A stretch of 64,000 nt of DNA from Diospyros lotus. Lineage: Eukaryota; Streptophyta; Magnoliopsida; Ericales; Ebenaceae. Every line of letters starts with the position of its first letter. Position 1 is the first letter of the stretch. Under the pieces are notes generated by a model that searched no databases, was not told the DNA's origin, and saw only the letters and a list, made by a program, of their open reading frames with translations. Made by a program: the position numbers and the translations under genes. The stretch covers positions 12,731,030 through 12,795,029 of the forward strand of contig NC_068346.1 in assembly GCF_014633365.1 (NCBI RefSeq), written 5' to 3'. Positions 12,414-24,101 of this stretch are shown here, in pieces.

Positions 12414-14215
12414 TGATAGGTTTGAAATCCTATGGCGCACACCAAAGATGAGGGGTGAATTGGGTAATTTAAAAACTTAATAGAATTTGAAAAACTTTTT
12501 GATACAAATTAGGGTTTTAGTGATTTAAAACATAAAGCACATAAAATGATAAATGTAAATTTACAAAGATGAATATGTGAATCAAGTGAGGAATAATGAA
12601 ATGCTTGGAAAGATAAATAGATCAAAAAATATAAGCACAAGAGAGCACAAGGATTTATAGTGGTTCGGCTTAACCAAGCTTAGTCCATTACCTTAGCTCA
12701 TCACTAAAGATTTTGCAAACAATCCACTAAAACCTCCTACTTAACCAAGTAAGCCCTCTAGTCCAAGACTAGAAAATTCCAAACATCTTGCTTATACAAG
12801 CAAGCCCTCTAACACCTAGCTAGGTATTTCAACCCCTTACTTTAAAGAGCAAGTCCTCTAGTACAACAAGTTAAGAAAATAAGAATGATACAAATGAAAG
12901 AGAGAAACTAAGAGTTAACACTCTTAGTTACAAGTTCTCTCACAATGAAAACAAGACTTAAGAATAACTTTACAAGGATAGAACGAAGCCTTGGAGAGAA
13001 ATATATAACAATGAAAGCCCAAACTCTTGTAAGCTCGAATAAAAAGATTTGTAATTTTCAGATCAACTCATTCCCATCCATTAGCTTTTTATTGATCATC
13101 CTCGAGTTGTATTTATAGGCATTCCAAAAGATCTAAGAGAAAACTAGCCGTTTAAAGTTTTCTGCGAAACAAACTGTCGATAGAAGAAACGAGTTAGTCG
13201 ACAGATTGAGCATTAATACAAGACTTAGTCGATAAATTCAATCATTCTGTCAACAGAATCAATTGATTGATTCTGTTAGTCGACAAATTAAAGAAGTTAG
13301 TTGACAGAGTAAGGCTTAGAAAGATTTCCAAGAAAACCGAAGAATGAAGATAGTTAACAGAATTAAGTTTTTATACTCTGATAGTCGACAAAATGAAGCA
13401 TTAGTCGACAGAAGCAATAGAGATAGTTGACATATGCAATGCATATAGTCGACAGATGAAGCGCTTAGTCGACAGTTTGAAGAGGTTTTGTTGATAGATG
13501 AAGACTTGAAGATACAATACATTACAACGTATTTACATTTCTTTAATTTATATTTTACCTTCCATCTACTTTAATCCATAAATGTAAATAAAAAAGTACA
13601 CCTTATTTGGATTCAATAAAAATATTTAAAAAATCAAAATTCATAACCATAAGAAAATAAAATTTTGGTTTTATTACAAACTCAGGTTTTAGCAAATTTA
13701 TCACTCTCAAGATACATACCTTTTATTTATTGAAAAATTCATTAAAAATCGTTTTAACAATAATGAATATTAGTTGTCAAAATATCGGGAGATAGCTTTT
13801 CAAAATGAAAACATTTTCTTATATGTCTCCTTATAATGTGTTAATCTTTTAAACTTAGAGAAATAACATTTCTTAGTTCATTTTGATACACAAAATACTA
13901 TAATACTTAAAATATGTTTTTCCAGCTAATATGATACAAAAGAAAAAACTATAATACACATATTTTTATCCAATGATTTAAAACCAATTTGTAAAAATCA
14001 TTTAGGAGATTTGTTTAAATCTTAATATTTATTTGTGCAAATCTCCATCTATAGAAAATTATAGATCATTTGGTTTTCATTTTCACAAAGGTACTTGAAA
14101 TTACTTGAAATTGATTTTTGTTTCCAAGTCATATACTTTAATTTAGAGTATAAAACCATTTGATATTTTTCATCAAAAAAACTAAATACAAGAGAAAAAC
14201 AAGAGTAAAACATCA
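12414..14215 (+). mobile_element. Long-LTR (copia-like) fragment or solo LTR, approximate ends
   Basis: The segment begins near tgataggtttgaaatcc followed by aggggtgaattgggtaat, and contains ggatttatagtggttcgg at about 12650. The latter phrase also occurs in the solo LTR at 15838-17427 and is typical of large plant copia-type LTRs. The part at about 13545-13640 is the reverse complement of 25570-25660, so this is a dispersed family. It sits between the two arms of the inverted repeat described above. Exact ends and a target duplication could not be settled. Confidence 0.45.
13175..13495. repeat. Interspersed TAGTCGACAGA-type short motif cluster
   Basis: About ten close variants of agtcgacaga (agttgacaga, agtcgacaaa, agttaacaga and similar) lie within 320 bp at irregular spacing of about 20-40 bp. 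Many contain the palindrome GTCGAC. It is a degenerate minisatellite-like tract inside the LTR-like segment. Confidence 0.6.
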
Positions 14216-14259
14216 ATCTCTCCTTGCACAGACCATCACGGATGGTCTGAGCAAGGAGA

Positions 14260-14500
14260 GGCGAGGCGATGGTTGGCCTGAGGAAATGCGACCCAGTGGT
14301 CAACGCGAGGCGAAGGCGACGATCAACGATTGCAACGAGCGACTATGGGAAGAAGGGGAGAGAGATGAGAGAAAAGGCAGCTAAGGGCAGAGGAAGCAAA
14401 TTTGTAATTTTTGTGAGGGCATTTTAGTCATTTGTGTGTCTAGGTGTAGCCCAAGGTGAAAACCTCAATGTACAAGTAGCATGGTGCTAGTTGGAGATGC
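14260..14500. repeat. Right arm of the diverged inverted repeat
   Basis: Reverse complement of the 12185-12410 arm with partial identity. It ends near ttggagatgccctta (14491-14505). Confidence 0.55.
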
Positions 14501-14505
14501 CCTTA

Positions 14506-15837
14506 GAATGGTAGACCCATGACAACAAGAAATGAAAAAAGTAGGAAACAACGAAAAAACAAATGAAACAAATCTGGGAACTCTAGCAAAAAAATAGTAA
14601 TCAAATGAAGGATCCATTCAGTCGTTCCCATCATAAAATGCAAAATAGGAAACAACATGCTCAGAATAGATGAAGCGACAAGAAATAAAAAAGAAAGAAA
14701 GAAAGAAAGAACTAAATCAACGCCAAAGATAGAACAAGATAGAGGGAAACTTTAGCAAGTATATTCAATTTAAGAAACAAAACCTACATTATATATACAA
14801 CTATATATTGATTCTTGGAGGCATTTTAATTATAGGTTGATATATGTGATTTGATATATAATTGTGATTACTAATTAATTTTGCAATTTCAAATTATAGG
14901 TTGATATTTGGAGCAACTAGTTTGAAGTTAAATTGAAAACATCTTTGTTGTTTTGTAATTCTGATTATGTTTGTATTTTGAAAACAATTAGACAAGTAAT
15001 TTGATTATGTTATTGCATGGTGAACCAATTATGTTTGTTATAATTTGTGAAATTATTATTATTTGATTATTATGTTGATATTATATTTATTGATTATCAG
15101 GTTGACATTTGTTGATATTCTTATTGCACATCAGTTTATTAAGTTTTTGTTTTAAATAAAAATTTGACAAATTTGAACTTGAGCCCGAGCTCGAGTTCAG
15201 GCTTGTTAGGCTTTAGCGAGCTCGAGCACGAGGGTGACCCCAAACTCGGCCCGTCAACTGAATTAATGAGTTAAGCTTAAGCTTGAGCTCATATTTGTTG
15301 AGTCTAGCCAAGCTTAGCAAAGTTCGACTCAATTGTAACCCTAAACTCATGACATAACATTGAAGGGCTTGCCATTATCATTTATCATGTGTTTTTTTCA
15401 AATATCTCAAATGATACAATTTAAAATTCTTTTATCTTTACAAAACTTATCTATTTTTGTTGTGGAGAAAAAACAAAGGCATTAACTCCTATGCACAAAA
15501 ACGAATCGGAGACCTTATTTTAGAGTTTCCAAACGTTTCTTGATTTGAACATGTTAAAAATGGCTAGAAATATTTTTTGGGTCGTTTCTATAATTTTAGA
15601 AACATTTCGGGGTGTTTCGCAATTAATGAAAACTATTGAAAAGCAATGCTGGTGATCAAATCTAGTTAGAGACAAAAGCAATTCTATCTCTAACTAGCAA
15701 ATATATATATACATATATATAATATTCTTAACTTTTCTCCTTCTCTTCACTAACTCACACCTCGCCTTTAGCCTTAATTTCTCTCAACTTTGAGGTCAAG
15801 AATCTGAATCTTACTTGTCGTCGACGTCATTCCCTCT
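14506..15837. other. AT-rich intergenic spacer
   Basis: No coding region. It contains a short (GAAA)n run at about 14693-14710, a GC-richer patch with gagctcgag words at 15180-15235, and a 20-bp perfect palindrome-like word (gtttctataattttagaaac) near 15583. I see no gene or complete element. Confidence 0.5.
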
Positions 15838-17427
15838 TGTTGAGCCAACTTGCTCATATTAATTAAGTTTTGACGATTAACAAAAATATTTTTATGATAT
15901 AAATGTATTTCTTTCTCATATAAAAAAAATAAATTTATTTTGAATTAAAAGTTGGTACAAAGAGTAAATTTATTTTGAATTAAAGGTGGATTGTCTTTAA
16001 ATATGTTTCCTTCTTTTGATCATTTATGTTTCAAAAGTTTATGTTTGAATTTTTATTTATTGATAAATATTTTTATTATTCATAAAAAAAATATATTTAT
16101 TTTGAATTAAAGGAGAATTACTTTTAGACACGTTATTATTGATTAATTATTTTCTCTAAGAATATATATAAATTATTTTCTTGTAATTAAATTCTTGTTA
16201 TTTAATTTTAAACAAATTAAGATTTTATAACTATGTATATGTAAGTTTGAGATTAATAAATTTCAAGCCACAAGATATAGCAAGAATAAATAAATGAGGC
16301 ATAAGACAATTTATAGTGGTTCGGTGTCTCTACACATACCTACTCCACTCTCCCAAGGTCTCAACCACTCTTGGGGTTCCACTAATCTCACCAAGGTTTT
16401 CACACTAGCTCACTTGAAAATTAGATATACTCCTAGATTACAATGGGTTTTAGGAAAACCACCAACACCAAGGTTTTCTCCATAGCTTACTTTGAAAACT
16501 AGATTCATCTAGATTTTAACGGTTTTAGAAAACCTATACAATCCACAATAGTAATTTAAATGTTACAAATAATTTGTCCATACTCGAACACAAATAAGCA
16601 ATTAAGAATAAATTATACAAGATAATAATATTTAAATAAATAAATAAACAGTGACCTCGGTTTGAATGGAGAAGATTGGATTCAGTTTTGCGATCTCTTT
16701 TTCTTTTCTTACCTTGTGGCTCTTCGGTAGATGAACAATGAATCTTTGAAAGCCTTGGAATGCTTGAAAATTAGCTTGAGAGTTTTGGGGAGATTTTGAT
16801 GTGCAATATGTGCAATGGATATGGATACTCAAAAAATGAGTTTGAGGGGTATTTATAAGCATTTTAGCCACTAAAGAAATGGTTAATATGAAGTTTGAAA
16901 TTTAAAAAAATGTTTAGACTTTCTCAAATAATAAAAAAAACATGTCTTACATTTAATTCAAAATAAATTTACTTTTTGCATGAGAAATCAAGATTTGAAA
17001 ATTCAAATATAAGTTTTTGAGACATAAATGATTAAAACAAGAAAACATGTCTCAAAGCAATTTCCTTTAATTCAAAATAAATTTACTTTTGCATAAGTAA
17101 GAGAAAACATGTCTAAAATCAATTATCTTTAATTCAAAATAAATTTATTTTTTGTATGAGAAAAAGAAAACATATCTAAAAGTAATTCTTCTTTAATTCA
17201 AAATAAATATACTTTTTGTATAAGTAATAAAAATATTTATCAATAAATGAAAATTCAAACATAAACTTTTGAAACATAAATGATCAAAAAAAGGAAATAT
17301 GTTTAAAGACAATCCACCTTTAATTCAAAATAAATTTATTTTTTTATATGAAAAAAATACATTTATATCATAAAAATATTTTTGTTAATCATCAAAACTT
17401 AATTAATATAAGCAAGTTGGCTCAACA
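15838..17427. mobile_element. 1.6-kb solo LTR-like unit with long terminal inverted repeats, TSD cctct
   Basis: The unit starts TGTTGAGCCAACTTGC and ends with its exact reverse complement GCAAGTTGGCTCAACA. The flanking 5-mers 15833-15837 and 17428-17432 are both cctct. The left 330 bp and right 330+ bp are inverted copies of each other, built from repeated TTTATTTTGAATTAAA words. The middle carries tttatagtggttcgg (16309). TG...CA ends plus a 5-bp duplication fit an LTR (probably copia, SIRE/Maximus-like), but the long inverted repeats also fit a foldback element. It encodes nothing. Confidence 0.7.
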
Positions 17428-19135
17428 CCTCTCATGGCCAATTGCTCCATGCTCGGTGCTTGTGTTGCCGTCGATTTGGTTGTTTGGTAATTGGTGCTCA
17501 GTTGCTCCCTCTTATTGCTATCAATTTGATTACTCAGTGCTCAGCTTGTCGTGATTTTTATCTATAATTGTAAGTTCATGCTTTTATTTCTAGTGTGATG
17601 TTGCATTATGGAAGTTAAATTTATGTTTGTTTGAATGTATTATGAAAGTTATATTTATGTTTGTTTGAATGTATTATGAATTTTATATTTATGTTTACTT
17701 GAATGCATTATGGAAATAATCTATGTTTACTTTTAGATTGAATAACTATTTTTTATATTAAAAATATATTTACAAAAAAATATTTATATTTTTTCTATAC
17801 TTTATCTCGCATTTTTATTTCTTACTTTTGGGGAAAAATGTTATTTCTCCATTTCAATTTTTGTATTGAAAATATTTTTTATTTTTATTTTCGTGCAACC
17901 TAGGACATTAATATGAAAATAAGAGAAAACATGAGATAATTTTTGACATTAATAGGAAGATGAGAGAGAACATGAGATAATTTTTTAAGCAATTGTATTG
18001 TTATACTAATTATTATATTAATGTAATACCACAATTCAATCCTGCATTACTTTCAAATACATGACAGTAAATAAATAGATTTTATTTTTATCTTTAAATG
18101 ACTAAAATCTCTCAAAATTTGTAATTTGGAAGATTTAACCTCTTTATAGTTTTATTTTTAACCAATAATCACATTTGACAGAATTTTCTAATAAAAAACT
18201 AAATTTACATGTCTGAAAAAAAAAAAAAAACAAAATGTCTGTATTAAGTTTAAACAATTACACTTAAGTCTATTATTATAAACCAATTAAAAGAAAATGC
18301 CAAACTTACTTTTAAATGGAGAAAAGTGAAGTTAGTTGATGATTTGAGAAATAAAAGTTAAAGGGAAAGTGTGAAAATATAATCATTAACTTTAATTAGT
18401 CTTTAAAGTCTAATAAACTCTCAATATATCTTCAAAGAAGTACAAAAATCAATTAGTATATAATTTTAGCCAAATTTAATTTATTTTTGAATTACAAAAG
18501 TAAATTAGTCTTTCTATCTTTGAATTATGAAAGCAAAACAATCTCAAAAGAATTCCATTTTCTTTTTTTTCTCAATAAATATGATTTTTAAATGAATTTT
18601 CAAATACATAATTATTTAAATTTTTTTCTCAATAAATACAATATTTGTTTGAATTTTCAAACATTATATTTATGCTTCTAATTTCAATTAGTTATATTTA
18701 TGCTTCTATTTTTCCTCTTATATCACTAATTGCGACACTTTCTTTCACTTAAAAGCAAGTTTTTTATTTTTATTTTTAAATTATTTGTAATAATAAAATT
18801 ATGTATAATTATTTAAGATTATTTATAATTATGGTTATTTTTTTCAACTTTTAAATATAATTTTTTGATAAAATAAAGTCATAAGAGATTATCGATTAAA
18901 GATAAAATTATAAAAGAATTAAATATTATAAACTATAAATTTTGAAGGGTTGAATGAATTTTAACCTCTTTAAATTTGTTAGAAACAATCAACTGTTAAG
19001 ACTTGAGAATTCACATAAATGGCAACCCGTAATTTTTTATTGGTGTTTGCATTGAATAAGTAGGGCTGTTTTGGTAAATGCGCCTCAAAAACGGAAAATG
19101 CAACAGCCCGCCTGAACTAACAAATAGTGAAGATC
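17428..19135. other. AT-rich intergenic spacer upstream of the fasciclin-like gene
   Basis: No credible ORF. Apart from a 34-bp tandem repeat at 17605-17706 and several A/T runs, I see nothing that supports a gene or a complete element. Confidence 0.5.
17605..17706. repeat. 34-bp tandem repeat, three copies
   Basis: The word attatg recurs at 17605, 17639, 17673 and 17707, each followed by a version of a(a/t)atttatgtttgtttgaatg. It is a short AT-rich minisatellite. Confidence 0.75.
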
Positions 19136-19179
19136 CACGTGTCTGTGCTTCCCGCAAACACCAACACCACGTATAATTA
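19136..19179 (+). promoter_or_regulatory. Putative core promoter of the fasciclin-like gene (G-box and TATA-like)
   Basis: A G-box core CACGTG lies at 19136-19141 and a TATA-like tataatta at 19172-19179, about 65-70 bases before the ATG at 19245. The spacing fits a plant promoter with a short 5' UTR. This is inferred from motif and position only. Confidence 0.4.
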
Positions 19180-19244
19180 ACCACCGTCTCTGTTCTCCTG
19201 CTGAGGAGCAGTAGTCATACACAGAGAGTGACTTGGTGCCATCA

Positions 19245-20291
19245 ATGGCGAAACGGACTCAACTTCTTCTTCTCCTCTCTCTCATCGTCCTGCTTCTGTT
19301 TCCTATATCCTCTGCGCTGTCCTCGAACGCCGTGATCAACGCCGCCGAGATCCTCTCTAACTCCGGCTTCGTCTCCATGGCGTTAACACTGGAACTCGTC
19401 TCGCCGACCATCCTGACCCCGCAGCAGCAGTCTGCCACCATATTCTCTCCCTCCGACGCCGCTTTCGCCCAATCTGGACAGCCGTCGCTCTCTCTCCTTC
19501 AGTTCCACTTCGCTCCGCTCGCCTTCTCCCTTGAAAGCCTCCGCTCCCTGCCCTTCGGCACCAAGATCCCCACCTTGTCCCCCGGAAACTCCTTGATCGT
19601 CACCACGATCGATAACAGCCAGCAAGTTTTGCTCAACAATGTCACAATTAATGGATCGCCAATATTCGATGATGGATCGTTGGTCGTGTTCGGGATTGAC
19701 ATGTTCTTCGATCCGAATTTCAAGGTTTCGTCGCCGGCTCAGAGCCCTAGCCCTGATCTCCGATGCGTGGTCTCTGAAGCTGCTGAAATTACTTCGTCTG
19801 GCGGTTATTCGTTTGATGAAGCGTCTAGAATGATGAGAACCAGAGGCTACTCTGTTATGGCGTCGTTTCTCGATATGCAGTTACTAGGTTTTCTTGATCG
19901 GTCGGAGCTGACAGTGTTTGCCCCTATAGATGATGTGATGCTTGAATTTGCCGGTAATTTTAGTGCATACTCGTCGCTGCTTCTTCGACATGTTGTTCCT
20001 TGCAAGCTCACCTGGACAGATCTGAATAATTTCCAAGACGGGACAGTATTGAGGACGTTTTTGGACGGATTTACCATCAGAATTTCAAAATTCAATGATC
20101 TACTGATGTTAAATGAAGTTCCGCTGACATTTCCGGACATGTATTTTAGTGATTGGCTTGTTGTTCACGGCGTTCATGAAGTCATCGAGCAACCAGAAAC
20201 ACCAGAGCAAGTACCGCAAGCCTCATCTGAATTTGGCCTCGAGGAGGAGGAGAAGGAAGAGAAGCTCACTCCCGACCGTACCGAGTTTTGA
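19245..20291 (+). CDS. Fasciclin-like protein (FLA19/20/21-type), two FAS1 domains
   Basis: This intact single-exon gene encodes 348 residues. I start at the ATG at 19245; the open frame extends 4 codons further only through a TTG. Residues 1-25 form a hydrophobic signal peptide. Two FAS1 domains follow, about 30-155 and 195-315. Each has an H1-type motif (TIFSPSDAAF at 65-74, TVFAPIDDVM at 223-232), and the second ends with an H2-type LVVHGVHEV. Sequons are at N132 and N238. The linker has a short SPAQSPSP stretch that could carry arabinogalactan. The C-terminus is acidic (EEEEKEEK) and lacks a hydrophobic tail, so there is no sign of a GPI anchor. Length and layout match the small Arabidopsis FLA19-21 group. 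These proteins are secreted wall or surface glycoproteins thought to act in adhesion; the exact role is unknown. It is convergent with the PPR gene. Confidence 0.92.
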   Translation: MAKRTQLLLLLSLIVLLLFPISSALSSNAVINAAEILSNSGFVSMALTLELVSPTILTPQQQSATIFSPSDAAFAQSGQPSLSLLQFHFAPLAFSLESLRSLPFGTKIPTLSPGNSLIVTTIDNSQQVLLNNVTINGSPIFDDGSLVVFGIDMFFDPNFKVSSPAQSPSPDLRCVVSEAAEITSSGGYSFDEASRMMRTRGYSVMASFLDMQLLGFLDRSELTVFAPIDDVMLEFAGNFSAYSSLLLRHVVPCKLTWTDLNNFQDGTVLRTFLDGFTIRISKFNDLLMLNEVPLTFPDMYFSDWLVVHGVHEVIEQPETPEQVPQASSEFGLEEEEKEEKLTPDRTEF

Positions 20292-21850
20292 GCACATAAT
20301 GGCTACGATGCTGCCTGTAAGTTCTCTGAATTAGAATTCTGCAACCTATTATTTCCTTTTATGCCCCACCGAGTGAATGGGTGTATGGAGATCCTCTTTC
20401 TGGTAAATAGCGTCATAGCTAGTTCTATTTCTTCGTTTCACCGTATCATACCTTACCGAAATTTGGACATGCTTTAGAGACATGGATGTTATCAGTAGTC
20501 TCACTTGACCGTATTCTCTTTTGGAACTGCTTGTGATTTTGTAGCAGCCTATTTTAGCTGTATATCAGATGTATATGGGGGAGGAAAAGTGAAAGAATCG
20601 TTAAATCGAAGTCTGTTCCACTTCTCAAATTTCTAAGAACTCGTGTTGCTTTAAGTTTGCTCCTATTATTAGTTTGAAGAACCATTCAGCTGATAAATAA
20701 GGAAAACTGCAATTATGATTCAGAAGTTTTATCGATGCAGATTATTACAAGAAAATCATTTTAAACTTGCAATTTATCTCCACATAACCAGGAGCCTATT
20801 ACATCACCTTGTCGTATTGAATTCATAAGGTTCAATTCTGTGTAATAGATGATCTAACACCAGTGAAGCCACATACTCCTGCTAGCAACTTGTTGGAGAA
20901 TAAAAGAGAGATTAGTTTGACTGAATGGCCTTGCAAAAATACCACTTACCCCTATAAAGGGGGATGAAAGAAGTTCGTCTTAATAAACATACTACTCGCA
21001 TTTTTGTTTTTCTAGGTGCATACTACTTGCTCTTCACATGCAACTGTATGCATATTCGTTGGTTTCCTCCTTTAGAGCGGTATCTTCTCAAATCTCCTTG
21101 TTTAAGACACTTGCAGTTTAAGATCTTTCAAAAAGTTACATTATGTGGATAAACTTTGCTGTTGTCAACTAGTGCCATACTGTTTAATTAGTATGTAACT
21201 CTGCAACACACCACCAATCTTTGGCCAAAGTCTTGTTCAACATTACAGGATAGCCTTTGACATTAATCACTTCATAGAAGCTGTTCTGAAACTTTTCGCA
21301 ATTGGAATAAGATTGTGACTTCCCCAGTAAAAAACATTCACTATTTTTAAGATATTAGTTGTCTCAGCAAACTAACTGCAAAACACCAACACTAGTAGAA
21401 AACAAAACTTTATTATTGTTATTTTCTACCGGCAAATTATAAACTACTTAAACTCACAACGGTTAATTTTCCCTTTTTTATTTGCATTTTAACAGTGCAA
21501 ATTTGCTTATAAAAGATAAAAAACAGTCGAACTATCTACTTATGCCAAAAAAAATAAAAAAATTAAAAAGCAGTGCAAACTATCCCCTATAGAAGCTACC
21601 GAGTGCCTGACGCTCCTGAAACCGTGAGCTCCATAAAATGGTAAACAAACTGGATTATCAAAAATATCTTCAACACAGTTGAAAGAAAGGAGGGAGAAAG
21701 TAGATGTTAATACCACTTTGGATTGTTAAAACATAGTGCTTCCTACCTGCTCTTTGGCGTCAATGAGTAGTGAGTACCCAAAATTCTTGTAGATGACGCA
21801 CTTGGGGGACATGTCTAGTAATTACCAAAATTCAATATTATCACATCACC
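20292..21850. other. Intergenic spacer between convergent genes
   Basis: This must contain the 3' UTRs of both neighbouring genes. No further gene is supported. A CACTA-type terminal word (cactagtagaaaacaaaa, from 21391) is present without a matching opposite end, so it is at most a transposon relic. Confidence 0.5.
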
Positions 21851-23554
21851 TCAAGAATCGATTGTTATTGGAGTTTTTCTCAGCTTGTCCATCTTCTGAA
21901 CCAACATAAGAACGGTGTCCTTCCTACCCTCATCATGTAGAGACTTTTTCAGATTACTGAACATATAGGCAGGAGGCCTAATGCCCAGATCCAACATCTC
22001 CTCAAAATATTTGCAGGCTCCATCCAGTTTGTCCTCATGGCACAACGCGTTTATCAGTGTCGAGAACATATGCATCCCGGGAAGGACTCCCTTGGCTTTC
22101 ATCTGATCCCAAACCCTCACCGCCATATCAGTTCGCTCCTCATTGCAGAACATCCTAACCATGATCTCATATGTACACACAGTCGGCTCACATCCCTCAG
22201 TGCTCATCCTCTGGAAAACAGAGTAAGCTTCTTTTGTCCTTCGAGTCTTCACAAGGTGATGCAAAATTATATCGAATGTTCGGGAATTTGGACCGACCCC
22301 AAACTGTCTCATCTCATCCACCACCTTATATGCATCATACATCCGCTCTGACCAGCAATACGATCCCACAAGCGCATTATAAGTGGGCGCCTCTGGGGTG
22401 AAACCGCTAGACTTGGAGAGCTCAAAATACCTGAGAGCTTCACTCAGCCTCTTCTCAGAACCCAACCCATAGATCAGAGTACAGTATATATGGGGAGTGG
22501 GCTCGACCCTCTTCCTTCCCATCTCATCAAACACCCGAATTGCATCATCATATTTCTTAGCCTTGCAATAAGCATTGATGAGGATTCCATAAGTCACCAC
22601 GTCCGGCTCAAACCCATCATCCCTCATCTCTCGATAAACTTCATCCAATCTCAGCAAATTCTGTTTCTGCCCCCACCCTTCCAACAGTATCGTGTAGGAC
22701 TTGATATCGGGCTTGAACTTTCTGTTATTCCATTTATCAAACACCTGGTGCGCACGCTCAACGTGTCTGGACTTGCTCAGTATATCGAGCAGTCTGTTAA
22801 AATCTTGCAATTCTAGTTTCATTCCAAACTTCTCCATCTTCTCAAACGCCTCAATGGCTTCTTTCACCTTCCTCGCCCTGGCGTACCTCCGAGAAATCAA
22901 AGCAAAGGTCTCCCTTGTCAGCAGGCCCTTCTGTTTCATCTCGTGCACCAAATCCCAAGCCATCTTGAACTGCTTGATCTTCCCTAGTGCTTCGATCAGA
23001 GCATTATAGCTCTCTGTGCCATGCTTGAAACCCCTCTGCTTCTCGGCCCATCGGAAAAAGGCTAGCGCCAGAACGCCGGCGTTGCTGAGCTTTTTCAGAA
23101 CTTGCAGAACTAACTCCGGCGTGATCTCAACGCCGGTGCCATCCAAAGAAGATTCAACGCCGGAAGAACTGAGGTGGTTCGATAGTACTCTGCAGAGTTT
23201 CTCCGCGTCTTCAGCAGCAATTGGACCGCTTTTGACATGTGGGTTTTGCTCATCGGCATCAATGGTAGATTGGATGTTGGCCGGATGTTCGAGGATTGAT
23301 CTGTGGAAGCTGAAATTTCTATAAACCAGAAGAACTGAACTTGGGTGAGAGGAAACTGAATCTTGGACGTGAATCTTTGAAGGGGAAGTCGGTATTTGGT
23401 TTCTACGCGGGCTGAGTGAGGAAACTTCACTGCTGGATGTGATACGGAGAAGAGAGGAATGGGGGAAGACGGTATTGTTGAGTTTAGCTTTCTGAATCAG
23501 AAGACAGTTTCTTCTAAACGAAGTTGCTACCCGACGACTGTGGAAAAGAACCAT
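21851..23554 (-). CDS. Mitochondrial-type pentatricopeptide repeat (PPR) protein, At1g71060-like
   Basis: One uninterrupted exon of 567 codons begins at an ATG (complement of 23552-23554). The N-terminus is rich in Arg, Ser and hydrophobic residues with few acids (MVLFHSRRVATSFRRN...), typical of a mitochondrial transit peptide. From about residue 182 to 530 there are about ten P-type 35-residue repeats, with phrases such as SYNALIEAL, SYTILLEGW, TYGILINAYC and TYNALVGSYC at regular spacing. There is no E, E+ or DYW tail, so it is a P-class PPR, a class that binds organellar RNA to stabilise, process or help translate it. The order of motifs and several exact phrases fit Arabidopsis At1g71060, named from recollection and not from a search. 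Its RNA target is unknown. It is intact, with no frameshift. Confidence 0.93.
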   Translation of the reverse strand: MVLFHSRRVATSFRRNCLLIQKAKLNNTVFPHSSLLRITSSSEVSSLSPRRNQIPTSPSKIHVQDSVSSHPSSVLLVYRNFSFHRSILEHPANIQSTIDADEQNPHVKSGPIAAEDAEKLCRVLSNHLSSSGVESSLDGTGVEITPELVLQVLKKLSNAGVLALAFFRWAEKQRGFKHGTESYNALIEALGKIKQFKMAWDLVHEMKQKGLLTRETFALISRRYARARKVKEAIEAFEKMEKFGMKLELQDFNRLLDILSKSRHVERAHQVFDKWNNRKFKPDIKSYTILLEGWGQKQNLLRLDEVYREMRDDGFEPDVVTYGILINAYCKAKKYDDAIRVFDEMGRKRVEPTPHIYCTLIYGLGSEKRLSEALRYFELSKSSGFTPEAPTYNALVGSYCWSERMYDAYKVVDEMRQFGVGPNSRTFDIILHHLVKTRRTKEAYSVFQRMSTEGCEPTVCTYEIMVRMFCNEERTDMAVRVWDQMKAKGVLPGMHMFSTLINALCHEDKLDGACKYFEEMLDLGIRPPAYMFSNLKKSLHDEGRKDTVLMLVQKMDKLRKTPITIDS

Positions 23555-24101
23555 TTGGAAATTGGAAGTGACAGATACTCAAATCGGACCCAAATTGATA
23601 CTGAGGTTTGAAGGAAAGGGTCAAAATTGATACACGGACTAAGCGTTGGGAGGGACAAATTTGGGTTTCATTTCCAGTGTGCTGCGGGTGAAGGGGCCAG
23701 TTACTACAACGAAAATGAATAGACGTGATTTTTGTCCTTTTTTCTTTTTCAAAATAAAGAACATTGAATATAATAAGAATTTATAAAAATCTTATTTTTT
23801 TATATTGATAATATTAGTCTTAATAACTTTATAAATATTTAAGGTTGTCACTAGTTTAACTAAACACTATCTTTTTATTAAGTATAAAAGGGTATTAATT
23901 GTCAATGTGGTTAATATTTTTCATTTCATATATTTTTACAACTTTTTTTAATAATAATAATATTTTTTATTCCCTTCACACCAACATAAAAGAAAAGGTA
24001 ATTTAAACTTTCTCAAAAATAATAATATTTTTTATTCCCTTCGAGTATCATTAGTATGCATTTTGCCTCATATGCCTTGTTTTTTTCTAATTTTTTAATT
24101 G
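23555..24101. other. Upstream region of the PPR gene
   Basis: It holds the presumed 5' UTR and promoter of the minus-strand PPR gene. The phrase aataatattttttattccctt occurs twice, near 23955 and 24021, as a 66-bp spaced direct repeat. No other feature is supported. Confidence 0.4.

Noticed and set aside
19233..19244. Upstream extension of the fasciclin-like ORF by four codons
   Set aside because: It starts at TTG; the first ATG at 19245 directly opens a good signal peptide.
21391..21480. CACTA-type transposon end (cactagtagaaaacaaaa)
   Set aside because: No inverted partner and no 3-bp duplication could be found, so it is mentioned only as a possible relic.
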